57,132 bases of DNA from Multifurca ochricompacta. Lineage: Eukaryota; Basidiomycota; Agaricomycetes; Russulales; Russulaceae. Shown here in pieces: positions 1-11,398 of the stretch. Where the stretch lies: positions 1 through 57,132 of the forward strand of contig WTXG01000229.1 of assembly GCA_022496185.1 (NCBI GenBank). Reading direction: 5' to 3'. Made by a program: the position numbers and the translations under genes. The notes below the pieces were generated by a model. It saw only the letters and a list, made by a program, of their open reading frames with translations, was not told where the DNA came from and searched no databases. Within the stretch, counting starts at the first letter, position 1, and each line of letters opens with the position of its first letter.

Positions 1-399
1 GCCATGGTGATCTCTAAGGGGAAATACATTGAGAATTGGGGTTGTTGGGAATGAAAAGGAACTTGGGGCTTCATCGTCAATCTCTCCATTGAGCAGGTCG
101 TTGGGATGGGGGTCTTCGCTGTGAGTGAAATTGTCGTTTGGGTTCAGGGATTGGTTCTTGACATGGGCCTCTGCGGCTTCATAATCGATGGGGAGGAGGG
201 ACAGTGGACGGGTGGCGACGGAAGTTTTCGATGACAGTCATGGGAGAAGTGAAAGCATCGATGGCGGCAGAGGCGGCGATGAAAGACATAATGGATTGTT
301 CTGTGGTAGTAATTCGCTGGGGTAGCATATACTGGGGAATCCAAGAGAGTCTGGGATTGTTCTTTTAACTGTTTTTGGGCGCTTCTGGGTGCGGGTATG

Positions 400-3300
400 G
401 AACTCCATGATAAGGACCGGGCAGAGATATCTCCGGCTGGTTCCCATGAGTTGTCAGAGGGTGGGAATCCCTTCCACTTAATTAGGTAGTACAATTTGCG
501 CCCTCGGCCTTGTGCTTGGAATCTAGAATGCGTTCCACTTCCCACTCTTCTTCTCCATCGATAAGGTCAGGTGGGGTCTCGAGAAGTTTTGTCCATGCAG
601 GGGCGTTTCCTTATATGGTGTGAGCAGTCTGGCATGGAAGACCGGATGAATGCGCCATGTAGGGGGAGTTCGAGTTCATATGACACATCTGACAGCTTCC
701 TTGTTATTTTGAAAGGTCCGTGACGTCAGGGCGCCAACTTGGCTGTTGGATGTGACGTGTGAATGTTCTTCCCTTCCAACCATACCAGGTCATTGGTCCG
801 ATAAGGCGTGAACCTTGTCGGCTTCTCTGCCAGGGTCTTTTGTGCCTTCAACAGGTTCTCATTGGCTGATTTCCTGATCTCTTCCCATTGGCTGATACGT
901 CGCGTGGCTGAAGGGACGTTCACCGATTTTCCTGTCCATGTAGCTCGAGGCGTCCATCCCATGATAAGTGAAAACGGGGAGTATTTTGTAGTGCCATTGG
1001 GCCAGGAGTTGTGTGCAAATTCTGCTGTTGCAAGCCAGTCTGCCCAATCGTCCTGACGTCCGTTACACCAAAATCAAAGATACTGCTCAAGCCACTGATT
1101 TGTTCTTTCCGATTGTCCATCTGTCTGTGGGTGGTATGCCGTCGAAATGTTTTGGGCAATATTCAGCGTCTTGCAGAGTGCTCTGGCGAACGCGGATGTG
1201 AAGCGTGGGTCAGGTCTGAGATGATCTTTTCGGGAGACCGTAGTGTCTGTAGACATGATCCAGGTAGAGTTTGGCTACTCCTTCTGCTGTAATGGACTCA
1301 TTGCAGGGTATAAACAGCGCCCTTTCGAGTAATCATGGTCAGTAATGGTCAGGATTGAGTTGAAACCTCTGGAAGTGGGGAGTTTAACGATGAATCCATG
1401 GCGATGGTCTGGAATGGTTGTGAAGCCGTTGGTGTAATTGGGAATGGTGCCGGTGGGTGTGGGTGCATATTCACTTTATTAGCCTGGCAGTCTGGCATCC
1501 CTTCACGTATTCTTCTACATCCTTTTTCATATTCGGCCACCAGTAGTCTCGTTTGGCAAGAGCGTAGGTGTTAGCAATGCCTGGGTGTCCTGCAGAGGGA
1601 AGGTCGTGGTGAAAATGGATCACCCCCCTCTTAATGTTGTCGCCACCGGTGACAATGAGTCGATCCCCATCCTTCCACCAGAGACCGTCGATCCTCTTCA
1701 GGTTATGTGCCTCCGCCCATGTTTCGCACAGCTGTTGATTCATGTTTTGCGAAACCTGGGCCCAGAGATCCATGTCGTGAAGACTGACAATGGCTGTCCT
1801 CGTAAAAACTTCCTCTGGGAGTACTGTCACATCATTGTTATCCTCCGCACCATTGTTCAGATCCAGTCGTCTTGATAGGGCATCTGCGCGAGCATTACGA
1901 CTTCCAGCAATGTGCTTCAGTTCAAAATTGTATTCTTCGAGCTCTAGGACTTCACGAGCGACCCGTCGGCTTATTTTGTGAGGTTCCTTCCAATAGAGCA
2001 GGTTGGAGTGATCAGTATGAATGATGGTCTTGTAGGGAGTCCCTGCTAAGTACGGCCGCCAGTGTCGTAACGCTTTTACTATGGCCAGTAGTTCTCTATC
2101 CCAAATGTCATAATTCCGTTCTGCTGGCGAGAATGTTTCCAAATAAAAGGCTACAGGGTGAAGAAGTCCGTCGTGTCTCGTTGATTCAGTACGGCACCAT
2201 TCGCAAGTGAGATGCGTCAACTTCAAGTTCGAAGGGTTTCTGCAGATCTGGTTGTAAAAGGACCGGTTCTGAGCCAATGATGTCGCGAATTTGTTCAAAA
2301 GCCATTTGATGCTCCTCCGTCCAGTGCCAAGGGACGTCTTTCTTCAGTAATCCGTTCAGCGGTTGGGCGATCCCTGAGAATCCCCGGACGAAGCGTCGAT
2401 AGAAGTTACAGAAACCAATAAAAGACCGCACGTCCTTGACACATGTAGGCACTGGCCATTCCCAGATTCCTTGCACCTTTACGGGGTCCATCCGCACCTG
2501 TCCTCCTCTAGGATAACTCCTAGGTACTCTACACTTGGTTGTTCGAATGAGCATTTGGCGGGTTTAAGGTACAAATCGTGTTCGCGAAGGATGTCCAACA
2601 CCTGATGTACTCGTTCTCAATGGTGGGTTAGGTCGTTTGCGGTGGCAACTAATATGTCATCCATGTAAACCACTACTTCGCCAGTAAGAATGAGGTCGCG
2701 GAAGATGTGGTTCATCATTGATTGGAAGGTAGCGGGTGAGTTGGTAAGGCCAAAGAACATAACATTTGGTTCGAACAGCCCCTGATTGGTCTTGAAGGCG
2801 CTTTACATTGGTCCCCATCTTTGATCCGAATGTTATTGTATCCCCAGCGGACATCCATTTTGGAGAATAAGGATTTATCCCTCATGGTATCGATGAGTTC
2901 CGAAATGAGTGGCAAAGGGTAGGCGTTTTTCACAGTATAGGCTTTATCCATCGGTAATCTTGAACAGGTCGAAGTTTGCCGTCTTTCTTCTTAATAAAGA
3001 AGAACGGTGATGCGTATGGTGATTTCGACGGTCTAATGTATCCTTTTGCAAGATGTTCTTCCAGGAATGCTGTAAGCGCGGTCTGTTCTGCCTGTGACAA
3101 CAGGTAAATTTTGCAGTCGATTGCCGATGGGGTATCGGGTACAAGTCAATGGCATGATCCCATGGTCGCGCGGGGGAAAGTGTTGTGATTCCTCCTCCGA
3201 GAACACTTTCCAGTGTCTATGGTATTCCGCTGGTACCACTTCTTCAAATGTCTTTTCCATACGCCCCTCTACTGCCTTCTGCGCGAGCTCTGATGCTTTG

Positions 3301-3825
3301 GTAATAAAACAGCAGCTCGGGTCCTCCTCTTTTGTCGCTGTCGCTGCAGAATGTCAGGCTGCGTAGTCATACCCCATTGATGTAATGAGCACAGGGTAGG
3401 AGTCCTTGCTCATTGTCTGCATCGCCCCAATTGATCTTGGGTTCGAATGCAGCAAGCCAGGGATATCCCAGAACTAAGTCTTCTCCGCCTAGATTGGTGA
3501 CTAGGAAGCATATTGTCTTTGTCTTCTCCCCCACCTGGACATTTAGGTCGGTGTAATGCGTAATTTTCCCTGCCCGATTGGCGTTCCGTCAATATTCCAG
3601 ATATTCTTCTCCTGGGGGAGTGCCAGCATTCCTAATCCCATGGTCTTCACCATCCGCGGGCTGATGAAATTGTCGGTAGCTCCTGAGTCAATCAGGATGT
3701 CGCGATCGGCCGTTCTCTGTGTAGTCTCGAAATGTACTGGTATTTTCAACGATTTGAAGCGACTAGTATACACAGAGGTTACATGTAATGCTCATGCCCA
3801 GGCCGATGGGTTTGAGCCGATCAAA
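400..3825 (-). pseudogene. pol: Gypsy-1 pol: protease, RT, RNase H, integrase, chromodomain (broken)
   Basis: The protease motif LIDSGATDNF lies near 3,665-3,695. RT pieces include [16 protein letters not shown] (about 2,960-3,005) and the catalytic VVVYMDDIL (about 2,650-2,680). RNase H and the integrase HHCC zinc finger share an open stretch at 1,471-2,298 (YTDHSNLLYW-like, then HFHHDLPSAGHPG). The integrase core is fragmentary ([10 protein letters not shown] near 1,110-1,150). A chromodomain follows at about 420-525 (YLIKWKGF, NSWEP). Chromodomains of this family are known to bind modified histone tails and direct insertion to heterochromatin. Several frameshifts and stops make the gene non-functional. 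Confidence 0.87.
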
Positions 3826-5320
3826 AATCCTTCTTTGCGAATGCCTTTTCCACCAGGATGGCTGCACTTCTTCGCTCTCCTTCATCATATTTGCCCATAT
3901 TTCCTGTGCCTTTTCTTCCTTTGTCCTTTTGTTGACGGTCGGTGGATTGTTATGGACTGGTGTAACCGTCGCTTCCGCCGCTCGTACCCCCTTTTTGGGC
4001 ATTCTCTGGACATGTGCCCTTGCGCCTTGCAGTGAAAGCATCTTCCTTCTTTCATCAACGTCTGCCTTTCATCCTCCATGAGCGCAACCTGGGCTCTGGT
4101 TCTGTCAGCAGAGGTATCCATGGCATTGGATCCCTCTGACTGTATGCACGGGTTTGACTCTGAAGGCGGCCTTCCACTGGTCGCAGGTCTTCCCTTTTTC
4201 GTGTCGACCCCAAAACGGTCTGGAAATCAAGGTAATCTTGCTGCTGTCGGCGAGCAGCATCGACCCACGTATCCCAGTCGTTGGGATGATGAAACTGGAT
4301 GATGTTCTTCACCAGTGGGTTAGGCAACCCCTGGGAGAAGAGGTCCAGTGTGGCCTCTTCGTCAGTGTCATAGCCGGCCCTGTTGGCCAGACTTCTGAAC
4401 TTCACTACATAAGCGTCGAGTTCTCCCTTCTCCATTCTAAGGGACTTAAGCTCTCGAGCGGCCTTCTGCTTGGCCTGTCCATCCATGAATGCGTCCTTAA
4501 ATCTTTGGGCAATGGTTTCCCAAAGGCCCTGCTAGTGGTATGATGGCCACTCTCAATTTGTTCGTTCAGCCACTCCAGCTGTTCCATGGTCCAATCGTCC
4601 ACAGCCTCCCCTCGGATCAGAGAGAGGAAGAGGTTTGCACGTTGGAAAGGGTTAATGATCTGGGGGACGTCATGGTTGAAGTTCTTAAAGGTCATGAACT
4701 CCAGCATGAATTTTTTGCTTTGCGACCGTTCCCCAGTGAACGTTTGGGGCAGTACTCCGACAACTGCCCCGATGGTGGGGGAATGTTGGGTGGTAACATG
4801 GCTGGCGGGGTGGGGGGGAGGTGCTGGGTCTGGGAGCTGGGCGGCAATAGTAGACATGTTTTGGTAAAATGGGGTGACGGTGTCGGTGGATTGTATCGAA
4901 ATCTGGGGAGTTGTCAAAGCAGGGGCTCTGGACATGACAACTGGGGTGCAACTGGGGTTGTAGTGACGCTAATACCAGTGCTTCTTCACTATGTTCTTCT
5001 ACGTACTCTTCTGGTCAGAGTCTGTAACGATGGCCGGGGGATTCTCCCTCCACGGTCCTAATCCAAATTCAGGAGGAGCGGGTCCTGTAGTGACCCAAGA
5101 GTGTCAGCTGTCCGAATATCGGATATGGTACCAAACTCTTTTCTCGTCGTCGTATTCTACCGGTTGGTATCTTCCGTCGTGATAGACATAGTATCCAAAC
5201 TCAGACTCAAAATCTTTCCAGGTGGCAGAGCCAAGTACTTGTTGTGAAAGGTCAGGCTCGTCCCTTCATTCGATGGGTTCTTCTTTAAACAGGGTCTGAC
5301 TGCGGCTGGAAGCCACGATG
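3780..5320 (-). pseudogene. gag: Gypsy-1 gag (broken)
   Basis: Gag would package the element RNA in cytoplasmic virus-like particles. Recognisable segments are a capsid-like helical region (about 4,405-4,800; motif FMLEFMTFKNFNHDVPQI), a second capsid stretch (4,200-4,486; LFSQGLPNPLVKNIIQFHH) and a CCHC knuckle near 3,990-4,040 (CFHCKAQGHMSRECP). These lie in different frames, so there are at least two frameshifts. Nonsense TGA codons occur near 5,264 and 5,100, where the relatives have sense codons. The frame opens without an ATG, as in the other two chromoviruses here. The end near 3,820 has the same GGATTTTTGA gag/pol junction as Gypsy-2 and Gypsy-3. Confidence 0.85.
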
Positions 5321-5322
5321 AG

Positions 5323-5333
5323 AGACTCGACTT
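5323..5333 (-). other. Gypsy-1 primer-binding site, self-priming type
   Basis: On the minus strand the sequence 2 nt inside the LTR is AAGTCGAGTCT. Its exact complement, AGACTCGACTT, lies within this element's own LTR (5,557-5,567, minus), about 30 bp downstream of a TATATAAG box, where transcription should start. No tRNA 3' end was recognised. This is the arrangement of Tf1/sushi-type elements, whose RNA 5' end primes its own reverse transcription. Confidence 0.7.
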
Positions 5334-5712
5334 GATGTTACGTCCAGTGCGGGACGTTCCACATGACTTGTGTGACAGCGTGATACAGAGGTTCGGATAA
5401 GAGACCAATAAGATCCCTTGGAGTGAAGTATGACGAGTCAAAGTCAAAGAGGCTGTACTCTAAGATGATGGTGAGCGGAAAGTGCCAAAAGCACTGAGAC
5501 AAGCAGACGTTCAAGAGACAAGGGGAGTCCAGAAGACTAGCACCGATGTATTCAATAAGTCGAGTCTGAGCTCTACAGTGTAAACTATAGTCGACTTATA
5601 TACGTAAGAAGATGGGTGTCTACTGATAAGGATCATGGAGTCAAGTGGGCCCAAATATACGGAAGCAGAGGGCGTAAAGCCTAGCTTCTACTGATAGGGA
5701 ATTAAGTAAATG

Positions 5713-7164
5713 TAGTGATTGGCAGGGGTAACCCTGGGGTATCCTCGTTGGGACCCGTACCCGTACCCGTACCCGTCACTACGGGTACGGGTAACCCGCG
5801 GGTTACCCGCGGGTCACCCATGAAAACGCGTGCAAGTTCTTTACTTGCATCGCGCATTTCGGATACCCGGCCCGGGCCTTCCTGGACCAAGAAGATACAC
5901 AACGCGTTCATTTGTGGCTGCTTAAGATCCCTCAATGACTCTTGTTTTATGTTTAGAAGATTAAGATAATTAATTATTCCATTTTTATTTTATTATTCTG
6001 CTTTCAATTTTATACAAGCACAACTAAAATCCAGTATACAGCAATGATTAGATAGGATGTTATAGAACATTGATGAAAAGCCTGTCAGATAATTACACAG
6101 AATGCAAAAAAAATTGATGAACACATAGAAATTGGTAGGGGTAACCCCTGGATAATTGTTTTGATACCTGGGTTACCCATAAAATGAAACGCGTGCAAGT
6201 TCTTTACTTGCATCGCGCATTTCGGACATCCGGCCCGGGAGATCCCGGTCAAGGAGATATGCACTTGGACACAACGCGTTCATTTATGGCTACTCAAGAT
6301 CCCTCAAAGATTCCTATTTTATGTTCATAAGATTAAGATAATTCATTATTCCATTTTTATTTTATTATTCTGGTTTCAATTTTATACGAGCGCGACTGTT
6401 CTTTGCATTTCTGCGCATTTCGGGTAAATGGCCCGGGCCATCCCGGTCAAGGAGATAAGCACTTGGACACAACGCGTTCATTTATGGCTACTCAAGATTC
6501 CTCAAAAATTGTTGGTTTATGTTCAGAAGATTAAATGGATCCTTTATTTACATTATTATTTTATTATTCTGGTTTCATTTCATACAAGCGCGACTGTCCT
6601 AGTCCCTGGATGCACATTTCTGTGCGTTTAAGTCAACCTTCCTTAATAGGAAGGAGGTCAGACCACCATGCGATGCAATGTAGTCGCTGCCCCATGCAGC
6701 TTGTAGACACACGCGGGCCTTGTTTCAATAAAGTAATTTGATAATTAAATTATAGAATAGTCTATATTAGTCTAGAGTGTATTTTAGATAGTGCCAGACC
6801 AGCAGAATTGGTCGCGCGTTAATAAAACAGATGTATCATGGTTTTCAAGAAAGTGGATCACTGATAAGGATTTTATTTTACATCGCACCGTTAATCTGCT
6901 TTGATATTTTGTAGGATAATACTAGAACATATTTAACGCCACCCTGTAGCATACATCAGACGAGATCTTGTATTTTTGTGACTGCAGATGTGTTTTATCT
7001 CGGAAATTCTACTGATCTTATCAATGCATAATCGGCGCCTATACCTGCCAAACCCGCCGCGCGGGTACGGGTTTCCACGGGTTGGGAGCCGTATACCCGT
7101 ACCCGTACCCGGCAAAACCTGCGGCGCTTACCCGCGCGGGTATGAAACCCCTTGACAATCACTA
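5713..7164. mobile_element. hAT-b: non-autonomous hAT-like DNA element
   Basis: The element starts TAGTGATTGGCAGGGGT and ends with the near-perfect inverse of it (inverted reading TAGTGATTGTCAAGGGGT), giving terminal inverted repeats of about 17 bp. It is flanked by an 8-bp duplication, AGTAAATG (5,705-5,712 and 7,165-7,172). Eight-base TSDs and TA(G)-starting TIRs are hallmarks of the hAT superfamily. No transposase is encoded; the ORFs inside are short and unrelated to any known domain. Both subterminal regions are packed with ACCCGT/ACGGGT hexamers, probably transposase-binding repeats. It is CpG-rich and therefore looks young. Confidence 0.82.
5822..6600. repeat. three imperfect tandem units inside hAT-b
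   Basis: Units at about 5,822-6,025, 6,185-6,400 and 6,405-6,600 share GCGCATTTCGG, the CCCGG(G) core, ACAACGCGTTCATTT, then a T/A-rich tail ending in TTTCAATTTTATAC or a variant. They diverge from one another by substitutions and short indels, so the amplification predates this insertion. Confidence 0.75.
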
Positions 7165-7325
7165 AGTAAATGTCCGGTCATACGATAAGGAGATAAGCGA
7201 TAAGAGACGATGTCAAAGGGTAAACATAAGCAAACAAGAGGGTCACGGGGATGGACGGAGAGCACGTGACAGATCCCACGATGGAGACGTGATCTGGTAA
7301 TGAAGTGTAGGCGGTAGTAGGGGGT

Positions 7326-7894
7326 TGTCACAGTTAGGTGCGGAACTGTGTCGGGGATCGTGTGGGAGCTAGCCTCCCAAGTCGCATCAAGGTAAGTCAA
7401 GGCTCTAGGTCACAGCAAAGTCAAGTCGGTTCAAGCCCACAACAAAGTCGATAGGGCACGCGCGTGAGATTCGAAGTCGACGGCAGAGACACTCAGTCCT
7501 GCAGCAAGTTCAAGATGATGAAGGCTCTCCAAGTCACATCTTGGAGAGTTCAAGTGGGGCTCTAACTGAGAGGATTCAAGGATTCCGAAGCACCTCTGAT
7601 TGAATACAAGAGAACAGACTTAGTCTGTCTCTCTACTCTAGTAGGTCTTTAAATACATGTAGTTCTAGCTATGTCATAGTAAATAGAAGGTTCTAGTTCT
7701 ATGATATAATATCTAAATGGTTGTGCAGTAGAACAAGCTAGAACTAAGGAGAATTAAGAGGGGTTAGGCCCTCAGTAAGCAAAACACCGGTGAAACACGA
7801 TGTCAAGTTATTAGTAACGTCGCAGGGAGAATTCTGTCACAGGGGTCGTCATGGGGCAGGAAAAAGAAAATGGGAAGAGACAGGGTTCGTAACA
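7326..7894 (-). repeat. LTR-C, unassigned LTR (minus)
   Basis: Read on the minus strand it starts TGTTACGAACCCTG and ends CTAACTGTGACA, standard TG...CA LTR termini, with a TATTTAAAG promoter-like box in the middle. It lies exactly at the point where the Gypsy-2 RT frame stops. It has no internal domain, and the flanks (GGTCG on the right, GGGGT on the left) do not form a TSD, so it is not a simple solo LTR. It may be one end of an element whose other part was lost by recombination with Gypsy-1. Confidence 0.6.
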
Positions 7895-7904
7895 GGTCGC
7901 CTTC

Positions 7905-8945
7905 TCAAATACGAATGTTATTGTAACCCCAGCGAACGTCCATCTTCGAGAACAGGGCTTTATCGCACATTTTATCGATGATTTCTGAGATCAGAGGAAG
8001 GGGGTAGTTATTTTTCACCGTGAGTTTGTTAATCCGTCTGTAGTCCTGTACCGGTCGCAGTTTTCCGTCCTTCTTTTTAATGAAAAAGAAGGGTGAAGCA
8101 TAAGGCAAGTTCGAGGGTCGTATGTATCCTTTTGCTAGGTGTTCCTCCAGGAAAGTGGAGAGCGCTTCCTTCTCTGGTTGAGACAGTGGATAGATCTTGC
8201 AATCTACCAATTGTGGAGCATTTGGGACGAAATCAATGGTGTGATCCCAAGGCTGAGAAGGAGGGAAACATTGCGACTCTTCTTCCGAGAAAACCTTCCA
8301 GTGTCAGTGGTATTCTGCCAGCACTACCTCTTCGAATGTCTTTTCCGGGTTTTTCTGTGCCTCTGCCTGGGCCAGTTCCGATGCTTTCATAACATAGCAA
8401 TACACCTGATCCACAGACTCCACGTCACTCCAGGTGACAGCCGATCCCATAACAATAGCATGGGTCAAGGGGTGTCGCGCAGCGTAGTCGTATCCCAAGG
8501 ACATAATAAGAACTGGATAGAAATCTTTATCCATTGTTGCTTCTGCCCAGTTGATTCTGGGTTCGAATGCTGCTAGCCATGGGTACCCCAAAACCATGTC
8601 TTTGTCTCCTAGATCTGTGATGAGGAAGCAAAGTTGCTTAGTTTGCTCCCCAACCTGCACTTCCAAGTCACAGCAGTGCGTGATCTTTCTGGCTTTGTTG
8701 GCCGTCCCGTCTATATTCCAAATGTTTTTCTCCTGGGGGAGTAACTGTGTCCCCAGTCCCAACGTTCTCTGGAGTCTTTGACTGATGAAATTGTCCATGG
8801 CTCCAGAGTCAATCAATATTCGTCTGTTGGCCATCTTCTGTTTGGTTTCAAAGTGTACTGGTATTTTCAAAGACTTGAAACGACTAGTATATACAGAAGT
8901 TACATGGAGTGCTCTCGCCCAGGCCAATGGGGTTGAGCCGATCAA
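7905..8945 (-). pseudogene. pol: Gypsy-2 pol N-terminus: protease and first part of RT
   Basis: The frame begins in the -1 frame relative to gag at the GGATTTTTGA junction (8,942-8,951) and contains the protease motif LIDSGAMDNF (about 8,795-8,825; AMD instead of the usual ATD). A TGA near 8,307 replaces an arginine codon in the linker EYH-R-HWKVFSEEE. RT begins after [15 protein letters not shown] (about 8,110-8,140) and runs through [15 protein letters not shown], where a TGA at 7,905-7,907 ends it. The same TGA is found in Gypsy-3, so it predates the split of the two copies or arose twice. Confidence 0.85.
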
Positions 8946-10470
8946 AAATCCTTCTGGCCAAAGGCTTTGTCGACGATTAGGGCACGTACTGCCTCATCCT
9001 CATTCATCATATGTTCCCATATTGCTGCCACTTTCTGCTCTTTAGTTTTCGGGGCGGTTGCTGGGTTTTCTTTTGTTGGGGTTGGTAGATTTTGTATTGG
9101 CAGTGTCATAGTAGTGGTGGCTACCATTGCTTCAGCAGCATGGACCGTCTTCTTCGGGCAAAATCGTGACATGTGCCCTTGTGCTCAGCAATGGAAGCAA
9201 CATCCTTCCTTCATAAGATTTTTCTTTTCATCGTCGGTGAGGGCTGCACGGGCTTTAGTGCGATCTGCTGACGTATCCATGGCATTGGGGTCTCGTGAGG
9301 TAGTAGGTTTTACCCCAAACGCTGCCTTCCACTGATCGCGGGTTCTGCCCTTCTTTGTGTCTACTCCGAAGCACGTCTGGAAGTCCAGATAATCCTGCTG
9401 CTGTGTCCTAGCAGCACTTGTCCACTGGCTCCATGACTCGGGGTGATGGAATTGAATGATGTTTTTCACCAGGGGGTTGGGCAGTCCCTGGGAGAAGAGG
9501 TTGAGTGTTGCCTCTTCATTCACATTGTACCCCACTCTTTTGGCCAAATTGCGGAACCTGGCTACATAGCCATCTAAATCCCCTCTCTCCATTTTGAGGG
9601 ATTTCAATTCTCTGGCAGCTTTCTGTTTAGCCTGCCCATCTGTGAAGGCATCTTTGAATCTTTGCACCACTATATCCCACAGGTCCTCGTCTGTGGTTCT
9701 GGTTCTGGCCGTAACCCTATCGTTCAGCCATTCGATCTGCTCCATTGTCCAATCATCGACGGAGTCCCCTCTGATAAGCGAGAGGAAAAGGTTGGTGTGT
9801 TGAAAGGGTTCACGATCTGTGGGACGTCATGATTGAAGTTTTTGAATGTCTCGAACTCGAGCATGAACTTTTTGCTCTGAGATCGATCACCGGTGAATGT
9901 GGTCGGCAGGACTCCCGTAAGGCGTCCTGATGGGGGAGGGAGGTTTGGGGCAGGGACAACTGGAGCGGGGTCTGGCAATTGCGCAGCAATAGTCAACATC
10001 GTAGGATAAATGATGGTCGGGGTGTCTGAGGTCTGTCGTGTGATCTGGGGAGAGACTAAAGCAGATGTTCTGAACGTAGTACTCTCTGGTGCAACTGTCT
10101 GAGCCGTAAAATCTGTGGCTATGACCTGTGCGTCTTCGCTGCTTTCTTCGATGTATTCTTCTGTTTCTGAATCGGTGACGATAGCTGGAGGATTCTCTCT
10201 CCAAGGTCCTAGGCCATATTCTGGTGGGGCAGGTCCTGTGGTAACCCAGGAACGATGGCTTCTAGAGTAACGGATACAGTACCAGACCCATTTCTGTTCA
10301 TCGTATTCAACTGGCTGGTACTGGTCGTCGTGATAGACGTAGTATCCAAACTCAGTTTCAAAATCTTTCCAGACAGCAGAGCCAAGGACTTGTTGTGAAA
10401 GATTATCCTCGTCTCGGCAGTTGATGAGTTCTTTGTTGTGCAAGGTCTGACTGTGGCTGGATGAAGCCAC
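8942..10470 (-). pseudogene. gag: Gypsy-2 gag (one frameshift, one nonsense codon)
   Basis: The N-terminal 230 residues are open from GTG at 10,470 (SQQVLGSAVWKDFE; GPAPPEYGLGPWRENPPAIV). A one-base loss near 9,800 shifts the frame inside the capsid segment, which resumes at 9,185-9,745 (LFSQGLPNPLVKNIIQFHH). The CCHC knuckle (CFHC...GHMSRFCP, about 9,165-9,200) is interrupted by TGA directly after its second cysteine. There is no ATG at the start of the frame; the codon homologous to the start of Gypsy-3 gag is also GTG. Confidence 0.85.
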
Positions 10471-10492
10471 AGTGGGGGGAGACTTGACTTAA

Positions 10493-11088
10493 TGTAACGC
10501 CTGATGCAGGTGTTCGTCACGACATGTGATAAGTCGCGTAGCGAAACTACGAAGTCAAGTGTATACTGTCTTTCAAGTACATGGAGGTCGGGTGAGAAGT
10601 CAACACAAAGGAGCTAATCCCTTAGTGCCAGTGAGTGGAAGAGTGCCAAAAGCACTGAGACGATTCAAGAGTTGGGTCCTTAGAGATCACCCAGAAGGTA
10701 ATGCACCAAGTCAATTAAGAAGTCGAGTCTAAGGCATACAGGCTATCTAGGCAGGCCTTATATACGTAATAGAGATCAGAGTCTGAATCAGAGTATCATA
10801 CTTGACGTATCAACAAAGTTGTAATGTATCTAAATAGGGAATGGGGTCAATGTGGGCCAGGTGAGAATATACGTAGATGGATTCGGTATAGTCACAATTC
10901 TGGTGGGAAAATATGTAAGAGTTCTGAGGTAAGGTATGAGTCACAGATAAGAAAGAAGTTGAGTCATAGATAAGAAACAAACAAGTACAACACCAGTCAT
11001 AACACAATCAACAAGGGGCAAGCTTGACCAAACAACGAGTCACGTGGGAGGAAAAAGGAAACAAGATGACGCAGTGGGGTTTGTAACA
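10493..11088 (-). repeat. LTR-B, 5' LTR of Gypsy-2
   Basis: At 596 bp it has the same length as the Gypsy-3 LTRs, with TGTTACAAACCCC at its 5' end and GGCGTTACA at its 3' end (minus). A TATATAAG box near 10,755 precedes the 11-nt AGACTCGACTT motif at 10,720-10,730. The matching internal site (10,481-10,491) reads AAGTCAAGTCT, one CpG-to-CpA change away from perfect complementarity. Confidence 0.92.
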
Positions 11089-11398
11089 CTGATGGTTCCA
11101 TGATTTGGGATGGGGGAGTCTGATAGATAGTAACATCATGTGTATCTCTCTCATTCTCAGGTGTGATAGGCTCAGGATTTATTTGAAGAGGCTCCACTAC
11201 CTCTTGTTCCTCAACCTCGGCTTCCTTATCTTCAGGGGCCTGAGGAACTGTGGCTATTGCTGGTTGGGGCTGGACAGGCCCCTCAATTTCTAACACAAAA
11301 GGTGTAACTTTTTCCTTTTGTTTTCCCTTGCTGTCCTTGGCAAGGTTGGATGGGAAGGATCCTTCATCAAATGTCACATCTCTAGGCAACACAAAGGA

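Larger units (their letters stand above)
1..5335 (-). mobile_element. Gypsy-1: internal region of a decayed Ty3/gypsy chromovirus, 3' end outside window
   Basis: On the minus strand the region reads gag, CCHC knuckle, aspartic protease, RT, RNase H, integrase and chromodomain in that order, the layout of chromodomain Ty3/gypsy elements. The frame is broken many times, so this is a dead copy. The internal region begins next to the LTR at 5,336 and runs off the left edge just after the chromodomain, at the place where its relative Gypsy-3 begins an additional ORF. It resembles Gypsy-3 and Gypsy-2 in protein but has a different LTR family (A rather than B), so it is a sister lineage rather than a copy. 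Confidence 0.9.
5336..7325 (-). repeat. LTR-A: 5' LTR of Gypsy-1, split by a hAT-like element
   Basis: The LTR ends ...GTAACA at 5,336 (minus reading) and contains a TATATAAG box at about 5,594-5,602. It is homologous to the solo LTR-A copies at 33,315-33,906 and 30,952-39,902. The hAT-like element at 5,713-7,164 interrupts it with a perfect 8-bp TSD. Its outer end lacks roughly the first 50 bp seen in the other LTR-A copies and abuts LTR-C at a shared TGTGACA heptamer, so the exact right boundary (7,325 or 7,332) is uncertain. Confidence 0.8.
7895..11088 (-). mobile_element. Gypsy-2: 5' half of a Ty3/gypsy chromovirus (truncated)
   Basis: The element comprises a complete 596-bp LTR-B (10,493-11,088), gag, protease and the N-terminal part of RT on the minus strand, then is cut at 7,894/7,895 by LTR-C. 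The rest of RT, RNase H, integrase and the 3' LTR are not in the window. It belongs to the same family as Gypsy-3 (same LTR, strongly similar Gag). It is inserted into Copia-1: the flank at 11,089-11,093 is CTGAT, and the mate of this TSD would lie with the missing 3' end. Confidence 0.88.

Noticed and set aside
5750..5815. ACCCGT arrays as an interstitial telomere
   Set aside because: The hexamer is not the fungal TTAGGG repeat, occurs at both ends of a TIR- and TSD-bounded element, and is in partly inverted order.
5715..6741. short frames in hAT-b as transposase fragments
   Set aside because: 60-84 codons, no RNase H-fold or hAT C-terminal motif; they cross the internal tandem units.
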